This document shows positions 6,690 to 9,223 of a DNA stretch of 9,223 nucleotides, piece after piece (position 1 is the stretch's first letter; the number at the start of each line of letters is the position of its first letter). The notes beneath the pieces are model-generated. The model saw only the letters and a list, made by a program, of their open reading frames with translations. It had not been told where the DNA came from and ran no database searches. The stretch is from Mycobacterium sp. GTDB taxonomy: Bacteria > Actinomycetota > Actinomycetes > Mycobacteriales > Mycobacteriaceae. The translations under genes were made by a program, and so were the position numbers. The stretch spans positions 1 to 9,223 of the forward strand of contig JAFAQO010000220.1 of the NCBI GenBank assembly GCA_019246375.1, read 5' to 3'.

Positions 6690-6730
6690 CGCATGATCAC
6701 GTGCGGTTGAAGCGTCTCTTGCGCGATACT
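6690..6730 (+). promoter_or_regulatory. fur promoter with candidate autoregulatory site
   Basis: GATACT (6725-6730) matches four of six -10 consensus positions and ends six bases before the GTG of the regulator gene. Transcription would start at or next to that GTG and make a leaderless mRNA, which fits the absence of a ribosome binding site. CGCATGATCACGTGCG (6690-6705), with arms CGCA/TGCG, covers the -35 region and shares the first eight bases and the closing TGCG with the site before nicT. The role as operator is inferred. Confidence 0.35.
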
Positions 6731-6736
6731 GAATAG

Positions 6737-7222
6737 GTGGCGACTCGGCCGTCGGCCCTGGACCCGTCCGTCACCGAGCGGATCGGCGAGCAATTGCGCG
6801 CCCACGGGCTGAGGCGGATGGCGTCGCGCATCGCGGTGCTGGCGGTGCTCGAGCCGGTCCACGGTCACTTGTCGGTCGCGGAAATCCACCAGCGGCTGCG
6901 CGAGTGCCTGCCCGGCGACGCGCCGCCACCGGACTTGGCGACGATCTACCGAACCGTGACAACGCTGGTCGACCAGGGTGTGCTGCATGCGTTGACCCTC
7001 GAGGGCGGGGTCACCACCTATGGCCTGGCCGAAGACCCGCACCACCACGCGGTGTGCACCCAATGCGGCTCGATCATCGAAGTGCCTGCGGGACAGTTGA
7101 CTTCGGCGCTGGAGCACGCGATGGCCGGCAGTTCTTTCACCCTGTCCGAGCGGGCCGGCCTTACCCTGCACGGCCTTTGCCCGCAATGCCAGAGCGCCGG
7201 TACTCAACCGCCGCGACACTGA
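6737..7222 (+). CDS. Fur-family metal-dependent transcriptional regulator
   Basis: This 161-residue protein is a Fur-family repressor, a cytosolic dimer that binds DNA when loaded with metal. The winged-helix domain spans residues 10-90, with recognition helix region LATIYRTVTTLVDQGVL (67-83). The dimer/metal domain has PHHHAVCTQCG (101-111). Cys107, Cys110, Cys148 and Cys151 make the usual structural Zn site of two CxxC pairs. Aligned with E. coli Fur, His33, His88 and His90 correspond to His44, His102 and His104, but the Glu81 position is Tyr95. His145 stands just before the last CxxC and could be a further ligand. A His-rich sensory site is a feature of the nickel sensor Nur, and nicT is two genes away, so a Ni sensor is attractive but unproven; Zn or Fe remain possible. 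The GTG start at 6737 has no ribosome binding site and may be leaderless. It converges on mtr with 10 bases between stops. Confidence 0.9.
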   Translation: MATRPSALDPSVTERIGEQLRAHGLRRMASRIAVLAVLEPVHGHLSVAEIHQRLRECLPGDAPPPDLATIYRTVTTLVDQGVLHALTLEGGVTTYGLAEDPHHHAVCTQCGSIIEVPAGQLTSALEHAMAGSSFTLSERAGLTLHGLCPQCQSAGTQPPRH

Positions 7223-7236
7223 CACGCGGCCGTCAG
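7210..7236. terminator. Overlapping inverted repeats between fur and mtr, probable bidirectional terminator
   Basis: GCCGCG (7210-7215) pairs with CGCGGC (7225-7230) across a nine-base loop. A second, mutually exclusive repeat, CTGAC (7219-7223) with GTCAG (7232-7236), contains the stop codon of each gene. Both structures can form from either strand, so one short element could end both convergent transcripts. There is no T-run. Confidence 0.45.
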
Positions 7237-8624
7237 CAGAGATTCAAGAGCGCGTTCTCGACGACCTCAGGCAGCGCTGGGTGAATCCAATACTGGCCGC
7301 GAGCCATCTTCTGAGCGGTCAGCCCGAAGCTCATTGCCTGGATCAGCGGCTGGATGATCGATGATGCCTGATATCCCATGATGTGCGCGCCCAACAGCCG
7401 CCCACTGCCGCGCTCGGCGATGAGCTTGACCATTCCGGTGGTATCCTCCATCGCCCAGCCGTAAGCGACGTCGCCGTAGTCCTGGACCACGCAGGAGACA
7501 TCGAATCCCTTTGCCACAGCTTGGTTTTCGGTCAGCCCAACGGTGGCGACCGGGGGATCGGTGAACACGGCCGACGGCACGTAGCGGTGGTCGGTAAGCA
7601 GCATCGCGTCGGTGTCGTCCCAATCGCAGAGCAGGTTGTGCTGCACCACACGAGCCTCATGGTTGGCGACGTGCTTGAGCTCGTAGGGTGACGAAACGTC
7701 GCCGAGGGCGAAAACATTTCGGGCGGAGGTCCGTTGGTATTCGTCAACCACGACCCGGCTCTCGTCGATGTCGATTCCGGCCTGCTCGGCTGCCAGCAGA
7801 TCGCCGTTGGGCATCCGGCCGGTGGCCACCAGCACGGTGTCGGTGTGCACCGTGGAGCGGTCGTCGAGTTCCAGCACGATGCGCGAGCCCCCGGACTGGG
7901 CGCTGCGGTGGGCGCCGATGACGTTGCGGTGGGTATGCAGCTCCCACTTCCTCGACGCGATCCGGGTGAACCGTTCGCAAATGGTGTCGTCGGAATGGCG
8001 GAGCAGCGTACCGCCCCGGATCACCAAGGTGATCCGCACGCCGAGTGCGGAGAAGATGTGCGCGAATTCCGCGGCGACGAAGCCGCCGCCAATGATCGCC
8101 AAATGCTCGGGCAATTCGGGTATGCGCATGATCGTGTCGCTGGTGTGGTAGTCGACACCGCACTGCAGGATCGCGGGCGGGACCACTGGACGCGAACCGG
8201 CGGCGATGACCACCTGTTCGGCGGTGAATTCGTCGCCGATGTCGGTGCGCAGCAGGTAGCGTCCGTCGGGCTGGACCGAACCGAACCGGGTGTGCTCGCT
8301 GTAGACGTCGATATTGGGTGAGCAGCGTCGATAATCCTCGCCGCTGATGCCGATCGGGTCGATGCGTCCGAAGATTCGCGACACGATGTCATCCCAGCGC
8401 ACGCCGTCGATGTGCGCGTCAATGCCGTAATTGGCTGCGCGGCGGACCGTCTGGGCCACTTCGGCGGCATAAACGAACATCTTGGTGGGGATGCACCCGA
8501 CGTTGAGGCAGGTGCCGCCGAAGGTGCCTTGCTCACAAATCGCGACCCGCTTGCCCGCGTAGCGTTCGTCGAGAATGCTGTTGCCCGAACCGGTTCCGAT
8601 GATCGCGATGTCGTAGGTTTCCAC
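7233..8624 (-). CDS. mtr: Mycothione reductase (NADPH-dependent mycothiol disulfide reductase)
   Basis: Mtr is a cytosolic homodimeric flavoenzyme that uses NADPH to reduce mycothione back to mycothiol, the main low-molecular-weight thiol of actinobacteria. The 463 residues show the full disulfide-oxidoreductase layout: FAD-binding GTGSGNS at 10-16, redox pair Cys39/Cys44 in GGTCLNVGCIPTK, the NADPH-binding segment IIGGGFVAAEFA, second FAD motif NVFALGDVSSPYELKHVANHEARV, and the C-terminal HPALPEVVENAL with active-site base His448 and Glu453. It agrees very closely with M. tuberculosis Mtr (459 residues) over the whole length, from memory. GTG 8624-8622 is chosen because it aligns with METYDIAIIG of that enzyme and is preceded by GGAGGGGG. 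The frame is open further upstream, to about 9020, but that part is the shadow of the hydrolase gene. The upstream hydrolase stops five bases before, so the two are probably one operon. Confidence 0.98.
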   Translation of the reverse strand: METYDIAIIGTGSGNSILDERYAGKRVAICEQGTFGGTCLNVGCIPTKMFVYAAEVAQTVRRAANYGIDAHIDGVRWDDIVSRIFGRIDPIGISGEDYRRCSPNIDVYSEHTRFGSVQPDGRYLLRTDIGDEFTAEQVVIAAGSRPVVPPAILQCGVDYHTSDTIMRIPELPEHLAIIGGGFVAAEFAHIFSALGVRITLVIRGGTLLRHSDDTICERFTRIASRKWELHTHRNVIGAHRSAQSGGSRIVLELDDRSTVHTDTVLVATGRMPNGDLLAAEQAGIDIDESRVVVDEYQRTSARNVFALGDVSSPYELKHVANHEARVVQHNLLCDWDDTDAMLLTDHRYVPSAVFTDPPVATVGLTENQAVAKGFDVSCVVQDYGDVAYGWAMEDTTGMVKLIAERGSGRLLGAHIMGYQASSIIQPLIQAMSFGLTAQKMARGQYWIHPALPEVVENALLNLC

Positions 8625-8629
8625 GCGCC

Positions 8630-9223
8630 TCACCCCCTCCGCGACGATATTCCTGCGTCGCTCCCGGAAGGCGCGACGAGGCCGGCCCGCAGATAACCGG
8701 TCAACCAGCTGTCGAGTTGGTGGTAGGCGGCGTGCCTGGGCTGCGGCATGGACAGGAACACATCGTGTTTGGCGTCGGTTATCGGCACGACGGTGGTGCG
8801 GTTGCCGATGCAACCGGCCCACCGGGCGATCTGTCTGACGTCGAGGACCGCGTCGCCGCATTCCAGCGCCGTTGGGTCGGCGGTTTCGGCCACGCTGTGA
8901 TCGGAGCGCAGGATCAAATTGGGCACACCGACGTCTAGCCCGCGATGCAGCCGCGCCTGACCACGGCGCGCGGCGTGCAGCCAGCCAAATGTGATCGGGA
9001 AACCGCCCAGCGGCTTCCATCGCAGGTTGTACTCGAATTCGCCGTGATAGTCGCGGTGCAGGCTGGCGCCGTAACCACCCACGCCGGGCGCCCGGGCTAC
9101 CCGCTTCTTGCCCATCCGCGCGAGCCAGCCGATCGCGGCCGAAGTGATCGCCCAGCGCAGCGCCGCGGGCCCGGGCAAGTCCAGCCAGGGGCTGTTGAGC
9201 ACCAGCCCGCCAATGCCTGGGGT
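8630..9223 (-). CDS. Alpha/beta hydrolase (serine aminopeptidase/lysophospholipase type), C-terminal part
   Basis: The frame enters from the right window edge and covers about the last 197 residues; the start and the nucleophile serine lie outside. The piece begins with GGLVLNSPWLDLPGPA, typical of the strand just after the nucleophile elbow in monoacylglycerol-lipase/S33-like hydrolases. Further on, LDVGVPNLILRSDHSV forms the late strand, GDAVLDVRQIARWAG supplies the likely catalytic Asp, and AKHDVFLS the catalytic His. The 346-residue M. tuberculosis Rv2854, recalled as the gene before mtr, is the expected orthologue. The substrate is unknown; the family acts on esters and lipids. The TGA at 8632-8630 is five bases from the mtr start, and the pair is likely co-transcribed. 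The C-terminal tail (GLVAPSGSDAGISSRRG) is low in structure and probably not important for catalysis. Confidence 0.9.
   Translation of the reverse strand, partial: TPGIGGLVLNSPWLDLPGPAALRWAITSAAIGWLARMGKKRVARAPGVGGYGASLHRDYHGEFEYNLRWKPLGGFPITFGWLHAARRGQARLHRGLDVGVPNLILRSDHSVAETADPTALECGDAVLDVRQIARWAGCIGNRTTVVPITDAKHDVFLSMPQPRHAAYHQLDSWLTGYLRAGLVAPSGSDAGISSRRG
8633..8640 (-). promoter_or_regulatory. mtr: mtr ribosome binding site inside the hydrolase-mtr junction
   Basis: The - strand reads GGAGGGGG at 8640-8633, eight bases before the GTG of mtr. It covers the final codons of the hydrolase gene, whose TGA is at 8632-8630, so mtr can be translated right after the upstream gene ends. Confidence 0.6.

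Noticed and set aside
6584..7225. Open frame (213 codons) on the - strand opposite the Fur gene
   Set aside because: Fur motifs on the + strand are unambiguous, and this frame has no motif of its own and overlaps the phosphodiesterase start out of frame.
8625..9020. N-terminal extension of mtr by 132 codons
   Set aside because: The known enzyme begins at the METYDIAIIG-equivalent, a good ribosome binding site precedes that GTG, and the extension is the shadow of the hydrolase gene.
1..9223. CRISPR array, tRNA, rRNA or intact insertion sequence
   Set aside because: Scanning found no regularly spaced repeats, no cloverleaf-like segment with a CCA end, and no transposase-like frame.

Overview
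The window looks like a chromosomal segment from a Mycobacterium, most likely a non-tuberculous species. The strongest clue is a complete mycothione reductase that matches the M. tuberculosis enzyme closely as I remember it. Mycothiol chemistry is restricted to actinobacteria. High GC content, GTG/TTG starts and the recalled M. tuberculosis order mapB - Rv2859c - nicT - mtr - Rv2854 agree. I cannot name the species from sequence alone.

Left part, + strand (1-3236): the 3' end of a methionine aminopeptidase (mapB), then cobQ (cobyric acid synthase) 16 bases later, a 168-base gap, a small alpha/beta-hydrolase-like gene, and a class I glutamine amidotransferase (Rv2859c/PuuD type) whose GTG start overlaps the preceding stop. 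A hairpin at 3272-3296 probably ends this transcript.

Middle (about 3300-4323): a decayed patch. It holds a short cation-efflux (CDF-like) membrane gene on the - strand, broken by a one-base frameshift near 3756. Lower-GC sequence lies on both sides (about 54% and 53% by hand count), including a possible regulator remnant and a possible insertion-sequence scar.

Right part (4324-9223): nicT (nickel/cobalt permease, -), an alkaline-phosphatase-superfamily phosphodiesterase (-), a divergent Fur-family regulator (+), mtr (-, convergent with fur, 10 bases between stop codons), and the 3' end of an alpha/beta hydrolase (-) that runs into mtr with a 5-base gap. Compared with M. tuberculosis as I remember it, glnA4, aldC and the Rv2857c dehydrogenase are missing, while cobQ, the hydrolase-like gene, the phosphodiesterase and fur are extra at this site.

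Two themes stand out. One is metal handling: NicT imports Ni/Co, CobQ acts in cobalt-containing B12 synthesis, a Fur-type sensor lies nearby, and a metal-efflux gene has decayed. Similar palindromic sites (CGCATGAT...TGCG) in front of nicT and fur suggest, but do not prove, that Fur controls both. The other is a hydrolase-like protein that appears to have lost its catalytic serine and is translationally coupled to a glutamine amidotransferase.
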